Assembly (NCBI GenBank): GCA_027483465.1
Contig: JAIXUQ010000111.1
Span: 1-64,000 of the forward strand
Length of the DNA stretch: 64,000 bases
Direction: 5' to 3'
Source of the DNA: Sphingomonadales bacterium
GTDB lineage: Bacteria; Pseudomonadota; Alphaproteobacteria; Sphingomonadales; Sphingomonadaceae
Made by a program: the position numbers and the translations under genes. The notes beneath the pieces were generated by a model that was not told where the DNA came from, did not search any database, and saw only the letters and a program-made list of their open reading frames with translations. The first letter of the stretch is position 1. Every line of letters begins with the position of its first letter. Of the stretch, positions 17,639 through 26,532 are shown in pieces.

Positions 17639-18582
17639 GCGGCCTGATCGAAGCCGCCCCCGGTGCGGTGCGGGCGCTGGAGCTGGCCGGCGAAACCGTG
17701 CTGGCGGCGCATTTTTGCCGGCTGGATGATCCGCTGCCGCTGGGCCTGGTGGCACCGGCGCGGCTGCTGGCCCGCGCCGCCCGCCGTGCCAGCGTGGCCA
17801 TCGCCGGGGCCGAGGCGCTGGTGGAACCGGCGCCGGCCGATTGGCATGTGGGCCAGACGCGTCTGGCCGAAGTGGTGCGTGAGGCGTGGAGCGACGGCGT
17901 GCGCGACAAGCAGGCGCGCGTGGCCGTGCACGGCGGCCCGGCGCAGGCGGCCCCAACGCTGGCCGATCGCCTGCCCGCCGCCGCGCCAGTGCCGCCACAC
18001 GGGCCCGATCGGCTGGCAGAGGCCGGCTGGGACGCCGTGGTGGAGGAAGCCTTGACCGGCCGCATTGATTTTCCCGGCGGCCGGCTGCTGCTGGCGCCCA
18101 CGCCGGCGATGCTGGTGATCGATGTGGATGGCCCCGGCGCGGTGCAGCCGCTGGCCGAAGCGGCGGCCGTGGCGGTGGCGGCGGCCGTGCGCCGGCTGGG
18201 TCTGGGCGGGCCGATCGTGGTGGATTTCCCCACGCTGGGCGGGCGCGCCGCACGGGCCGCGCTGGATGCCCGGCTGGCCGAATCACTGCCGGTGCCGTTT
18301 GAAAAGACCGCCGTGAACGGTTTTGGCCTGGTGCAGATCATCCGCCCGCGCACCCGCCGCAGCCTGATCGACGAGGCGCGGCGGCCGGGCTTTGCCGCAC
18401 TGGAACTGCTGCGCCGCGCCATGCGGCTGGTCGGCCCGGTCAACCTCACCGCCGCACCCGGCGTCATCGCCTGGCTGGAAGCCCGGCCGGCGCTGCTGGC
18501 CGAACTGGCGCGCCTGACCGGCGGCGCCATCACACTGGAGCCGCATGACGGCGCAGGGAGAGGCCATGTCCAACCCGCCTGA
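17635..18582 (+). CDS. Ribonuclease E/G family protein
   Basis: A 315-residue protein matching the short RNase E/G-like proteins that follow maf in alphaproteobacteria. Recognisable parts are the MLVIDVDGPGAVQP metal-site-like segment and GGPIVVDFPTLGGRAARA, FEKTAVNGFGLVQIIRPRTRRSL. It lacks the long N- and C-terminal parts of full RNase E, so it is shorter than Rng. GTG start overlapping the maf stop (GTGA). Role in RNA processing is inferred from the family; the 3' end overlaps the start region of yacG. Confidence 0.85.
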   Translation: MSGLIEAAPGAVRALELAGETVLAAHFCRLDDPLPLGLVAPARLLARAARRASVAIAGAEALVEPAPADWHVGQTRLAEVVREAWSDGVRDKQARVAVHGGPAQAAPTLADRLPAAAPVPPHGPDRLAEAGWDAVVEEALTGRIDFPGGRLLLAPTPAMLVIDVDGPGAVQPLAEAAAVAVAAAVRRLGLGGPIVVDFPTLGGRAARAALDARLAESLPVPFEKTAVNGFGLVQIIRPRTRRSLIDEARRPGFAALELLRRAMRLVGPVNLTAAPGVIAWLEARPALLAELARLTGGAITLEPHDGAGRGHVQPA

Positions 18583-18775
18583 TGCCAGGCCGCGCCTTTG
18601 CGCCTATTGCCGCGAATCCCCGATGGTGGCCGAATATCGCCCGTTCTGCAGCCCCGGCTGCCGGGCGCGCGATCTCAACGCCTGGCTGTCGGACCGCTAC
18701 GCCATCCCGGCCGGCAGCGACGAGGACGAACTTTCTGTCACGTCCCCGCTGGACAAGCCCGACGAGGCTGGCTAA
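18566..18775 (+). CDS. yacG: YacG zinc-binding DNA gyrase inhibitor
   Basis: A 69-residue zinc protein with C12-x2-C15 and C28-x3-C32, the YacG signature, followed by ARDLNAWLSDRYAIP. In E. coli YacG binds gyrase and inhibits it. The ATG at 18566 has GGGAGAGG four bases upstream and lies 17 bases inside the RNase gene's end. It ends an operon that begins at the ferredoxin or DUF2332 gene. Confidence 0.92.
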   Translation: MSNPPDARPRLCAYCRESPMVAEYRPFCSPGCRARDLNAWLSDRYAIPAGSDEDELSVTSPLDKPDEAG

Positions 18776-18820
18776 ACGGCCGCCTCCCACGCGGTTCACC
18801 CAACCGCTTTCGGCAAGTGG

Positions 18821-18895
18821 GCCCGGGTAGCTCAGGGGTAGAGCAGGGGACTGAAAATCCCCGTGTCGGTGGTTCAAATCCGCCCCCGGGCACCA
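18821..18895 (+). tRNA. tRNA-Phe (GAA)
   Basis: Acceptor GCCCGGG/CCCGGGC, D-arm GCTC/GAGC, anticodon stem GGGGA/TCCCC with loop CTGAAAA (anticodon GAA), T-loop TTCAAAT, encoded CCA. Length 75 nt. Confidence 0.97.
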
Positions 18896-18907
18896 TTTCA
18901 TTCAGCA

Positions 18908-19096
18908 ATGGACATGATGAGCAGCGGCCTGCGGGCGATCGCTGCCATTCTGGTTGTGCCTGGCCGGGCGTGGCCGGGGGTGGCGTGGCAGATTCTTGCC
19001 ATGTCGGTTGCTTCGCTTTTGTCGCGTCTCGTCATCGGGCTGGTTGGTTCGCTGGCCAGCCTGGTGCTGCTGTGGAGCAACGCGCCGCCGGTTTGA
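18908..19096 (+). CDS. Possible small membrane protein
   Basis: A 62-codon frame just after tRNA-Phe encoding two hydrophobic stretches (LRAIAAILVV and LVIGLVGSLASLVLLW). No clear ribosome site, no recognised family. It may be chance; the only support is the hydrophobic pattern and the otherwise empty gap. Confidence 0.25.
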   Translation: MDMMSSGLRAIAAILVVPGRAWPGVAWQILAMSVASLLSRLVIGLVGSLASLVLLWSNAPPV

Positions 19097-19159
19097 GCCG
19101 GTTATGCGCAAAGGCCGGCAGGCTTGCCGGGCGGGCGCGGTGCCGGCACAAGCTTGGCC

Positions 19160-19849
19160 ATGTGCAATCTCTATGCGCTCAGTGCGGGGCCGCAGGCGCT
19201 GGCTGAACTGGCCGCCGCGCTGGCGCTGGGGCCGGTGCGCAACCAGTTGGGCAATCTGCCGCTGGCCGGACCGGTCTATCCGGATCAGGATGCGCCGGTG
19301 ATCGGGCTGGCGCGGCCGGCGAAGCCCGAAGCTGAAGCGGGGCCGCTGTTGCGCATGGCGCGCTGGGGCATGCCCAGCCCGGCCTTTGCCCTGGCCGGCA
19401 AGGAGGGTGACGCCACAAGGCCGGACCGGGGCATCACCAACATCCGCAACACCGCCTCCCCGCACTGGCGGCGCTGGCTGGCACCGGCCTATCGCTGCCT
19501 GGTGCCGTTCACCGCCTTTGCCGAGCATGTGGCGACGCCGGCCGGCGCCCGGCCGTTGTGGTTTGCGCCGGCCGCCGGGGCGCCGCTGGCCTGTTTCGCC
19601 GGCATCGCCACCCGCTGGACCGGGGTGCGAAAGCGGGCGGAGGGGGAGGTGACGCTGACGCTGTTCGGCTTTCTCACTTGCGCGCCCAATGCCGATGTGG
19701 CGCCGCATCATCCCAAGGCGATGCCGGTGATCCTCACCCGCCCGGCCGACATGCAGGCCTGGCTCACCGCCCCCTGGCCCGAGGCGGCGGCCCTGCAGCG
19801 GCCGCTGCCCGATGGCGCCTTGATTGTGCAGGGTTTTGCACAGGATTGA
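19160..19849 (+). CDS. SRAP / HMCES-YedK family abasic-site protein
   Basis: A 229-residue SOS response-associated peptidase. In this family the N-terminal Met is removed and Cys2 forms a covalent bond with abasic sites in single-stranded DNA. The MCNLYALS start places Cys2 correctly, which fixes the start at 19160. Also visible: NIRNTASPHWRRWL, RCLVPFTAFAEH (Glu) and HPKAMPVIL (His). A LexA box was not found. It stands alone between tRNA-Phe and the epimerase gene. Confidence 0.92.
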   Translation: MCNLYALSAGPQALAELAAALALGPVRNQLGNLPLAGPVYPDQDAPVIGLARPAKPEAEAGPLLRMARWGMPSPAFALAGKEGDATRPDRGITNIRNTASPHWRRWLAPAYRCLVPFTAFAEHVATPAGARPLWFAPAAGAPLACFAGIATRWTGVRKRAEGEVTLTLFGFLTCAPNADVAPHHPKAMPVILTRPADMQAWLTAPWPEAAALQRPLPDGALIVQGFAQD

Positions 19850-19924
19850 TCCGGCGGGATGGTTGCCAGCCCGGCCTTGATGTTGCACCATAATGGCAGG
19901 GTCTGCATCCATTCTGGGTGAGCC

Positions 19925-21121
19925 ATGACCTGTCTGCCATCATCGCCCCGCCTGCTGTTCATCGCCGGCACCCGGCCCGAAGCGGTGAAGCTGGCGCCGG
20001 TGCTGATGGCGGCGCGGGCGCGCGGCGCGGCGGCGCGGCTGCTCGCCACCGGCCAGCATCCCGATCTGCTGGGCGGGGCGCTGGCCTGTTTTGGCCTGGC
20101 GGTGGACGCTGATCTGGGCGTTGCCGCGGCCTCCCCCGACGTGCTGGTGGGCCGGCTGCTGCCGATGCTGGCCGCCGAAATCCGGGCCTGGCAGCCCGAT
20201 TGGGTGGTGGTGCAGGGCGATACCAGCTCGACACTGGCCGGGGCGCTGGCCGCCAGCTATGCCGGCGTGCCGCTGGCCCATGTTGAAGCCGGGCTGCGCA
20301 CCGGTCGCCACGATCCCCATCCCGAAGAGCTGCACCGCAAGCTGGTGGCGCAGATGGCGGCGCTGCATTTCGCGCCTACGCCTGCCGCCGCCGCGGCGCT
20401 GGCGGCCGAGGGGATCAGCGAGGGCGTCAGCATCACCGGCAACAGCGGGATCGATGCGCTGATGATCATGCAAAGCCGGCTGGCGGCCGATCCGGCGTTG
20501 GGGCGGGCGGCGCGGGCACCACTGGCCGGCGTGCCGCGCGGCCGGCCATGGATATTGGCCACGCTGCACCGTCGCGAAAGCCAGGGGCCGGTGCTGGATG
20601 GCATGTTGCAGGCGCTGGCCGAGCTGGCCGCCGAGGCGGAAATCCTGTTGCCGGTGCATCCGAGCCCCGCGGTGGCCGGCCCGGTGCGGGCCAGGCTGGG
20701 CGGGGTTCCCGGCGTGCATCTGCTGCCGCCCTTGCCCTATGCCGCCTTCGTGGCGCTGATGCTGGAGGCGACGCTGGCGCTCACCGATTCGGGCGGGGTG
20801 CAGGAAGAGGCACCGGCCATCGGCCTGCCCTGCCTGGTGCTGCGCGAGGTGACGGAACGCCGCGAGGGCCTGGCCAGCGGCAATGCAAGGCTGGTGGGGC
20901 GCGATCCGGCCGCCATCGTGGCCGCGGCGCGGCAGGTGCTGGCCGATGGCCGGCTGCGTGCGGCCATGGCCGAACCGGCGCTGCCCTATGGCAGCGGCGG
21001 CGCGGCGCGGGCGATCATTGATCGACTGTTGCGCCCAGCCCCGTCATCATCGGCACAAAGCTGGGAAAGCTCGTCCGGATCGGCCGGGCATCGTCGATGG
21101 TCACGGGTGCGCGCGCGGTGA
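19925..21121 (+). CDS. wecB: UDP-N-acetylglucosamine 2-epimerase (non-hydrolysing)
   Basis: A 398-residue cytoplasmic enzyme that interconverts UDP-GlcNAc and UDP-ManNAc for surface polysaccharides. The motifs [47 protein letters not shown] and [15 protein letters not shown] are all typical. The last about 30 residues (after RLLRPAP) are Ser/Arg-rich and run about 107 bases through the 3' end of aroA on the other strand, so that tail is likely not part of the fold. No other polysaccharide genes are adjacent. Confidence 0.9.
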   Translation: MTCLPSSPRLLFIAGTRPEAVKLAPVLMAARARGAAARLLATGQHPDLLGGALACFGLAVDADLGVAAASPDVLVGRLLPMLAAEIRAWQPDWVVVQGDTSSTLAGALAASYAGVPLAHVEAGLRTGRHDPHPEELHRKLVAQMAALHFAPTPAAAAALAAEGISEGVSITGNSGIDALMIMQSRLAADPALGRAARAPLAGVPRGRPWILATLHRRESQGPVLDGMLQALAELAAEAEILLPVHPSPAVAGPVRARLGGVPGVHLLPPLPYAAFVALMLEATLALTDSGGVQEEAPAIGLPCLVLREVTERREGLASGNARLVGRDPAAIVAAARQVLADGRLRAAMAEPALPYGSGGAARAIIDRLLRPAPSSSAQSWESSSGSAGHRRWSRVRAR

Positions 21122-22370
21122 GGCCGAGCACGGCAAAGCTCATGGCGATGCGGTGATCCAGCCGGGCGGCGATGGTGGCGCCGCCGGGCGCTGGATCGCC
21201 GCCGCGGCCTTCGATGATCAGGCCATCCTCCAGTTCGGTGCAGGCGATGCCACAGGCGGCCAGGCCTTGCGCCATCACCGCGATGCGATCCGATTCCTTC
21301 ACCCGCAATTCCTCGATGCCGCGCATGCTGGTGCGCCCGCTGGCGCAGGCGGCGGCCACGAACAGGATGGGATATTCATCGATCATGCTGGCGGCGCCTT
21401 CGGGCGGCACCTCGATCCCGCTCAGGCTTGAGTGACGGACATGAAGATCGGCCACCGGCTCGCCGCCCACCTCGCGCCGGTTGATCAGATCAATCTGGCC
21501 GCCCATCGCCTGCAGCACGGCGATCAGGCCGGCGCGGGTGGGGTTGATGCCCACGTTGCGGATGATGATGTCGCTGCCCGGCACGATCAGCGCCGCCACC
21601 ATCGGAAAGGCCGCCGACGAAGGATCGCCCGGCACCACGATCGCTTGCGGCCGCAACTCGGCCTCCCCGCTGATGGTGATGATGCGGCCTTCGGGCGCGG
21701 TCTCCACACGCAGCCGGGCGCCAAAGCCGGCCAGCATCCGCTCGCTGTGATCGCGGGTGGGGATGGGTTCGATCACCGTCGTGTCACCCGGCGTGTTCAG
21801 TCCGGCCAGCAGCACCGCCGATTTCACCTGCGCCGATGCCACCGGCAGCGTGTAGCGCAGCGCAATGGCCGGGCACAGGCCGGTGAGGGTGAGCGGCAGG
21901 CTGAGCCGGCCACCGGGGCCGGGGGTGGCAGTGATGGTGGCACCCATCAGGCCCAGCGGCGTGATCACCCGCCCCATCGGCCGGCCCGACAGGCTGGCAT
22001 CGCCCACAAAGGTGGCGGTGATCGGGTGGGAGGCAACAAGGCCCATCAGCAGGCGGGTGGAGGTGCCGCTGTTGCCCATGTCCAGCGCGGTCATCGGTTG
22101 CAGCAGACCGCCCACACCCACGCCATGGATGGCCCATTCGCCCGGTGCGCGCCGTTCGATATCGGCACCCATCGCCCGCATCGCCGCCGCTGTCGCAAGC
22201 ACATCCTCGCCTTCCAGCAACCCGCTGACCCGGGTTTCCCCCACTGCCAGCGCGCCCAGCATCAGCGCGCGGTGGCTGATCGATTTGTCACCGGGCACCG
22301 TGATGTCACCCTTGAGCGGGCCAGTGATGGTGAGGCAAAGCGGCTGGGGAAGGGCGGTCGCATCGGTCAT
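21015..22370 (-). CDS. aroA: 3-phosphoshikimate 1-carboxyvinyltransferase (EPSP synthase)
   Basis: A 451-residue shikimate-pathway enzyme joining shikimate-3-phosphate and PEP on the way to aromatic amino acids. [45 protein letters not shown] and [11 protein letters not shown] are present. The RPMGRV and [10 protein letters not shown] context resembles the class II (CP4-like) enzymes of alphaproteobacteria. The start [10 protein letters not shown] at 22370 is preferred; an upstream in-frame start would add 41 residues without homology. The 3' end overlaps the convergent epimerase gene. Confidence 0.95.
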   Translation of the reverse strand: MTDATALPQPLCLTITGPLKGDITVPGDKSISHRALMLGALAVGETRVSGLLEGEDVLATAAAMRAMGADIERRAPGEWAIHGVGVGGLLQPMTALDMGNSGTSTRLLMGLVASHPITATFVGDASLSGRPMGRVITPLGLMGATITATPGPGGRLSLPLTLTGLCPAIALRYTLPVASAQVKSAVLLAGLNTPGDTTVIEPIPTRDHSERMLAGFGARLRVETAPEGRIITISGEAELRPQAIVVPGDPSSAAFPMVAALIVPGSDIIIRNVGINPTRAGLIAVLQAMGGQIDLINRREVGGEPVADLHVRHSSLSGIEVPPEGAASMIDEYPILFVAAACASGRTSMRGIEELRVKESDRIAVMAQGLAACGIACTELEDGLIIEGRGGDPAPGGATIAARLDHRIAMSFAVLGLTARAPVTIDDARPIRTSFPSFVPMMTGLGATVDQ

Positions 22371-22502
22371 GATGCGCCGCTTTGACAGGGCTTGCCGCCT
22401 GTGGCAATGCGCTCGCCTTTCCCGGACAGGCCTTGCCTGCCCGGCCCCTTGCAGTTGGCACCGCCGGCGTTCACATTGCCGTCCGGCGATCACGGAGTTG
22501 AT

Positions 22503-22823
22503 ATGGTCAAGGCTGAATGGGGCACCAAGCGTGCCTGCCCGAAGTGCAACACCCGCTTTTACGATCTGGGCAAGGAAGACCCGGTGACCTGCATTTCCTG
22601 CGGCTTTGCCTGGGTGCCGGAACCGATCCTGAAGTCCAAGCAGACGACCCCGTTTGAAGCGATCAAGCCCCAGGCCGCCGAAGGCACCGACACCGATGTG
22701 GCGGTGGACGAGGATCTAGATCTGGACACCGATGTTGAGGCCGGCGAGGCCGATGGCGATGTCGATCTGGGCGGTGATGATGATCTGGGCGTCGTTTCCG
22801 AAGGTGGCGACGACGAGAATTGA
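22503..22823 (+). CDS. FYDLN-acid (TIGR02300) protein
   Basis: A 106-residue alphaproteobacterial protein. A zinc-ribbon-like N-terminus has C-x2-C pairs (CPKC and CISC), with the [10 protein letters not shown] signature, and a long Asp/Glu-rich C-terminal tail. Function of the family is unknown; the acidic tail may bind a basic or metal partner. ATG at 22503 follows GGAGTTGAT. It is divergent from aroA. Confidence 0.92.
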   Translation: MVKAEWGTKRACPKCNTRFYDLGKEDPVTCISCGFAWVPEPILKSKQTTPFEAIKPQAAEGTDTDVAVDEDLDLDTDVEAGEADGDVDLGGDDDLGVVSEGGDDEN

Positions 22824-22945
22824 CGATTGCGGCATGGCGGTGAAATTTTCGGCTTGCACGGCCGGCAAGTTTCGCCTAACCGGCCGCTCCCGGCGCTGCT
22901 GAACACGGCAGCGACCGCCCGAGGGGAGACCCTCAGAAATGGTGC

Positions 22946-23021
<76 letters not shown>

Positions 23022-23032
23022 CCCTTCAAAAG

Positions 23033-23060
23033 ACCCCGGTTCACCCGAACCGGGGTTTTT
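23033..23060 (+). terminator. Rho-independent terminator after tRNA-Ala
   Basis: Ten-base stem ACCCCGGTTC / GAACCGGGGT with a four-base loop, followed by TTTT. Placed 12 bases after the tRNA. Confidence 0.9.
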
Positions 23061-23094
23061 GCTTTTCAGGCGAATCGCTGGCACATCGCCGGCC

Positions 23095-23523
23095 ATGACC
23101 ACCCGTGCCGATTACCGCGCCCACCGCATCATCCCCACGCGCTGGATGGACAATGATGCCTACGGCCATGTGAACAACGTGGTCTATTACAGCTGGTTCG
23201 ACACGGCGGTGAACGCCTGGCTGATCGAGGCCGGCCTGCTGGATATCCATGCCGGCAATCCCATCGGCCTGGTGGTGGAAACCGGCTGCCGCTATCACCG
23301 CAGCATCGCCTTTCCGCAAAGCGTGGAGGCGCATCTGCGCATCGCCCGGCTGGGCAACAGCAGCGTGCGCTGGGAGGTGGGGCTGTTCACCGCTGGCGAT
23401 AAGGCGCCGGCCGCCGAAGGCCATTTCGTCCATGTCTATGTTGACCGGGTGAGCCGCCGGCCGAGCCCGCTGCCGGCGGCCTGGCGGGAGGCGCTGATGC
23501 CGCTGCTCATCGGGGCGCCATAG
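23095..23523 (+). CDS. Acyl-CoA thioesterase, 4HBT hotdog family
   Basis: A 142-residue hotdog-fold enzyme. The signature DNDAYGHVNNVVYYSWFD is the 4-hydroxybenzoyl-CoA thioesterase motif, followed by VETGCRYHRSIAFP. These enzymes cleave acyl-CoA thioesters in the cytoplasm; the acyl group is not predictable. The ATG at 23095 lies just after the tRNA-Ala terminator, so it likely has its own promoter. Confidence 0.9.
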   Translation: MTTRADYRAHRIIPTRWMDNDAYGHVNNVVYYSWFDTAVNAWLIEAGLLDIHAGNPIGLVVETGCRYHRSIAFPQSVEAHLRIARLGNSSVRWEVGLFTAGDKAPAAEGHFVHVYVDRVSRRPSPLPAAWREALMPLLIGAP

Positions 23524-23550
23524 CGGCGAATCCACGCCAGGGCCTTGATG

Positions 23551-23916
23551 TCAAACGCCCCTGATCTGGCCGATCAGCGCGGCGGCATGCAGGCCCGCGA
23601 TGATCAGTTCCAGCGCGGTGCCGCCGATGTTCGGGCGCAGGGCAGCCCGATCAACAAGCATGGAGATCAGCCGCCCGGCCGCAGCACCGCCCCATGCGGC
23701 CGCGCCGGCCAGAAACACCATGGGTTCGCCCGTCAACAGCGCGGCCAGTTCCAGCCCGATGAACAGCCCGCCATAGGTGGCACGCACTTCGGAAATGCCC
23801 TCGGGCCGGCGTGGATCGAGGGCGAGGCCGACCAGCTTGAGTGCCGCTGCCGGGCGCACCAGGCCCATCACGCCCAGCCCCAGGCCGGCAAGCGCACCCA
23901 TATTGGCCAGCACCAT
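23551..23916 (-). CDS. DUF4345-like membrane protein
   Basis: A 121-residue protein with about four hydrophobic helices. The ISEVRATYGGLFIGLELAAL and GRLISMLVDR segments match DUF4345-type proteins, whose function is unknown. ATG at 23916 has GGGGAG seven bases upstream. Convergent with the thioesterase and divergent from guaA. Confidence 0.75.
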   Translation of the reverse strand: MVLANMGALAGLGLGVMGLVRPAAALKLVGLALDPRRPEGISEVRATYGGLFIGLELAALLTGEPMVFLAGAAAWGGAAAGRLISMLVDRAALRPNIGGTALELIIAGLHAAALIGQIRGV

Positions 23917-23997
23917 GCATCATCTCCCCAAGGCTGCGGCAGTGGCCGACAGCATGGCGCAGTTGAAACACGGGGCAAGGGGCTTTAAGCGCCGCCG

Positions 23998-25554
23998 ATG
24001 CACACCCCAGCCGACTCGATCCTCATCCTCGACTTTGGCAGTCAGGTGACCCAGCTCATCGCCCGGCGCATCCGGGAAGCCGGCGTCTATTGTGAGATCG
24101 TGCCCTTCGCCAAGGGGGCCGAGGCCTTTGCCCGGATGGCGCCCAGGGGCGTGATCCTGTCGGGCAGCCCGGCCAATATCAGCGATGCCAACGGCCCGCG
24201 CATCCCTGATGCCGTGCTGGCGGCCGACGTGCCGCTGCTGGGCATCTGCTATGGCGAGCAGTCGCTCTGTTACCAGTTGGGCGGGGCGGTGGTGGCATCG
24301 GATCATCGCGAGTTCGGCCGCGCCGAGATCGAGATTGTGGATGATTGCGCCTTCTTTGCCGGGGTGTGGACCAAGGGCGACCGGCCGACCGTGTGGATGA
24401 GCCACGGCGATCGCATCGACGCCATCCCGCCCGGTTTCCGCGCCGTCGCTGTCAGCCCCGGCGCGCCCTTTGCCGCCATCGCCAACGACGAGTCGCGGCG
24501 TTACGGTGTGCAGTTCCACCCGGAGGTGGTGCACACGCCCGATGGCGCAGCGCTGTTGCGCAACTTCGTGGTCAATGTCTGCGGCGTCACGCCCAATTGG
24601 TCGATGGCAGGTTTCCGTGCCGCCAAGATCGCGGAAATCCGCGCACAGGTGGGCGATGCCCGAGTGATCTGCGGCCTGTCGGGCGGGGTGGATTCGGCGG
24701 TGGCGGCCGTGCTGATCCACGAGGCGATCGGTGACCAGCTCACCTGCGTGTTCGTCGATCACGGCCTGATGCGGCTGGGCGAGGCGGAACAGGTGGTGAG
24801 CCTGTTCCGCGAACATTATCATATCCCCTTGGTGCATGTTGAGGCCGAAGGGCTGTTCCTGTCAGGCATGGCCGGGGTGACCGATCCCGAAGCCAAGCGC
24901 AAGTTCATCGGCAAGACCTTCATCGAGGTGTTCGAGGCCGAGGCCAGGAAGATCGGCGGGGCGGACTTTCTGGCGCAGGGCACGCTCTATCCCGATGTGA
25001 TCGAAAGCGTGTCGTTCACCGGCGGCCCCAGCGTGACGATCAAGAGCCACCACAATGTGGGCGGCCTGCCCGAACGCATGAACATGAAGCTGGTCGAGCC
25101 CTTGCGCGAACTGTTCAAGGACGAGGTGCGCCGGCTGGGCGTGGAACTGGGCCTGCCGCCGGCCTTTGTCGGCCGCCATCCCTTCCCAGGCCCCGGCCTT
25201 GCCATCCGCATTCCCGGCGAGGTGACCAAGGAGGCCTGCGACACGCTGCGCAAGGCCGATGCCATCTATCTCGACGAAATCCGCAAGGCCGGCCTGTATG
25301 ACGCGATCTGGCAGGCCTTTGCCGTGCTGCTGCCGGTGCGCACCGTGGGCGTGATGGGCGATGGCCGCACCTATGACCGGGTGTGCGGGCTGCGTGCTGT
25401 CACCAGCGTGGATGGCATGACGGCGGATGTCTACCCGTTCGATGCCGCGTTCCTCACCCGCACCGCCACCCGCATTGTCAACGAGGTGAAGGGCATCAAC
25501 CGCGTGGTGTATGACTATACCTCGAAACCGCCGGGCACCATTGAATGGGAATGA
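23998..25554 (+). CDS. guaA: GMP synthase (glutamine-hydrolysing)
   Basis: A 518-residue enzyme converting XMP to GMP using glutamine and ATP. The N-terminal class I glutamine amidotransferase has C84 in LLGICYGEQ, with H174 and E176 in VQFHPEV. The ATP pyrophosphatase loop is LSGGVDSAV (about 227-235), and the C-terminal dimer domain ends in [12 protein letters not shown]. Full length. No guanine-type riboswitch was recognised before it. Confidence 0.97.
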   Translation: MHTPADSILILDFGSQVTQLIARRIREAGVYCEIVPFAKGAEAFARMAPRGVILSGSPANISDANGPRIPDAVLAADVPLLGICYGEQSLCYQLGGAVVASDHREFGRAEIEIVDDCAFFAGVWTKGDRPTVWMSHGDRIDAIPPGFRAVAVSPGAPFAAIANDESRRYGVQFHPEVVHTPDGAALLRNFVVNVCGVTPNWSMAGFRAAKIAEIRAQVGDARVICGLSGGVDSAVAAVLIHEAIGDQLTCVFVDHGLMRLGEAEQVVSLFREHYHIPLVHVEAEGLFLSGMAGVTDPEAKRKFIGKTFIEVFEAEARKIGGADFLAQGTLYPDVIESVSFTGGPSVTIKSHHNVGGLPERMNMKLVEPLRELFKDEVRRLGVELGLPPAFVGRHPFPGPGLAIRIPGEVTKEACDTLRKADAIYLDEIRKAGLYDAIWQAFAVLLPVRTVGVMGDGRTYDRVCGLRAVTSVDGMTADVYPFDAAFLTRTATRIVNEVKGINRVVYDYTSKPPGTIEWE

Positions 25555-25597
25555 CGGGCATTGCCTGTGCCGGCCGGCCGGCCGGGAGGATGACGGC

Positions 25598-26383
25598 ATG
25601 AGCAGCGAGCATCTGCGCGTGGAGCGTGACGGCGCCATCGCCATCATCAGCATCGCCCGCAGCGAGCAGCGCAACGCGCTGACCCAGGACATGCTGCAGG
25701 GCCTGCGCCAGATTGCCGAGGGCTTGCGTGCGGAGGCCGAGATCCGTGCGGTGATCATCCGCGGCGACGGCCGGGATTTCAGCGTGGGTGCCGATATCGG
25801 CGCCATGGGTGGGCCGGCGCCGCCCACAGTGGCGCTGCGCCGCACGGCCGAGGCCGGCGCCCTGCTGATGCGGGCGCTGCGCGAAATCGCCCAGCCCACC
25901 ATCTGTGCCGTGCGGGGCATTGCCACCGGCGGCGGCGCCTGCATCGCCACCGCCTGCGATTTCCGGCTGGGCACGCCCGACACCCGCATCGGCTATGGCG
26001 AGGTGAAGCTGGGCATCAATCTGATGTGGCACGCGCTGCCGCTGGCGATCCAGACGGTGGGGCTGGCCCGGGCCAAGCGCATGGTGATGACTGGGGCGCT
26101 GTTTGATGCCGCCACCTTGCTGGACTGGGGCTTTTTCGACCTATTGGTGCCGGCCGACGATCTGGAGGCCGCCGCCTTGGCCATGGCGGCCAGCTATGCC
26201 GCGCTGCCGCCGGTGGCGGTGCAGATGATCAAGCGCAGCGCCAACGCCTGGGCCGGCGCGTTGGATCAGGCGATCATGCACGCCGATGCCGATCAATGGC
26301 TGCTGGCCACCCGCACCGCCGATTTCCGCGAAGGCGTGGCGGCCTTTTTCGACAAGCGCCCCGGCCAGTTCAGCGGCAACTGA
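25598..26383 (+). CDS. Enoyl-CoA hydratase/isomerase (crotonase) family
   Basis: A 261-residue crotonase-fold protein. The oxyanion-hole segments are VIIRGDGRDFSVGADIG and AVRGIATGGGACIATACDF. The usual catalytic Glu pair of hydratases is not obvious, since the second position reads GEVKLGINLMW, so isomerase or other crotonase activity is possible. GGAGG lies seven bases before the ATG at 25598. It follows guaA by 43 bases; a functional link is not evident. Confidence 0.87.
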   Translation: MSSEHLRVERDGAIAIISIARSEQRNALTQDMLQGLRQIAEGLRAEAEIRAVIIRGDGRDFSVGADIGAMGGPAPPTVALRRTAEAGALLMRALREIAQPTICAVRGIATGGGACIATACDFRLGTPDTRIGYGEVKLGINLMWHALPLAIQTVGLARAKRMVMTGALFDAATLLDWGFFDLLVPADDLEAAALAMAASYAALPPVAVQMIKRSANAWAGALDQAIMHADADQWLLATRTADFREGVAAFFDKRPGQFSGN

Positions 26384-26441
26384 TGTCCTGATCTGCGGCC
26401 GATGTGGTGGGCCCGTGCATGGGCAAAGCGTGCGGGGCGGG

Positions 26442-26468
26442 TTGACGAAGGGAACGTTCTCATATAGC
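26442..26468 (+). promoter_or_regulatory. Putative promoter of the TonB receptor operon
   Basis: TTGACG (26442-26447) and TATAGC (26463-26468) are separated by 15 bases, slightly short for a sigma-70 promoter. The first GAACGTTC palindrome fills the spacer, so a bound repressor would block polymerase. Confidence 0.45.
26449..26462. promoter_or_regulatory. LacI-type operator O1
   Basis: AGGGAACGTTCTCA, a CG-centred palindrome around GAACGTTC as favoured by LacI-family repressors. It matches two other copies in this locus (26479 and 35145). Its centre is 30 bp from the next copy, about three helical turns. Confidence 0.7.
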
Positions 26469-26478
26469 CGTCAAGTCA

Positions 26479-26492
26479 GGAGAACGTTCACA
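26479..26492. promoter_or_regulatory. LacI-type operator O2
   Basis: GGAGAACGTTCACA, differing little from the copy before the GH3 gene (TGAGAACGTTCACA). It sits downstream of the putative -10 and about 40 bases before the receptor start. Confidence 0.7.
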
Positions 26493-26532
26493 GGCGCCGG
26501 GGAAGGCGCGGATGGGCGACCGGGGGAGTGAT

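Noticed and set aside
23939-23998. Possible purine riboswitch before guaA
   Set aside because: The leader is too short and no three-way junction could be folded by eye.
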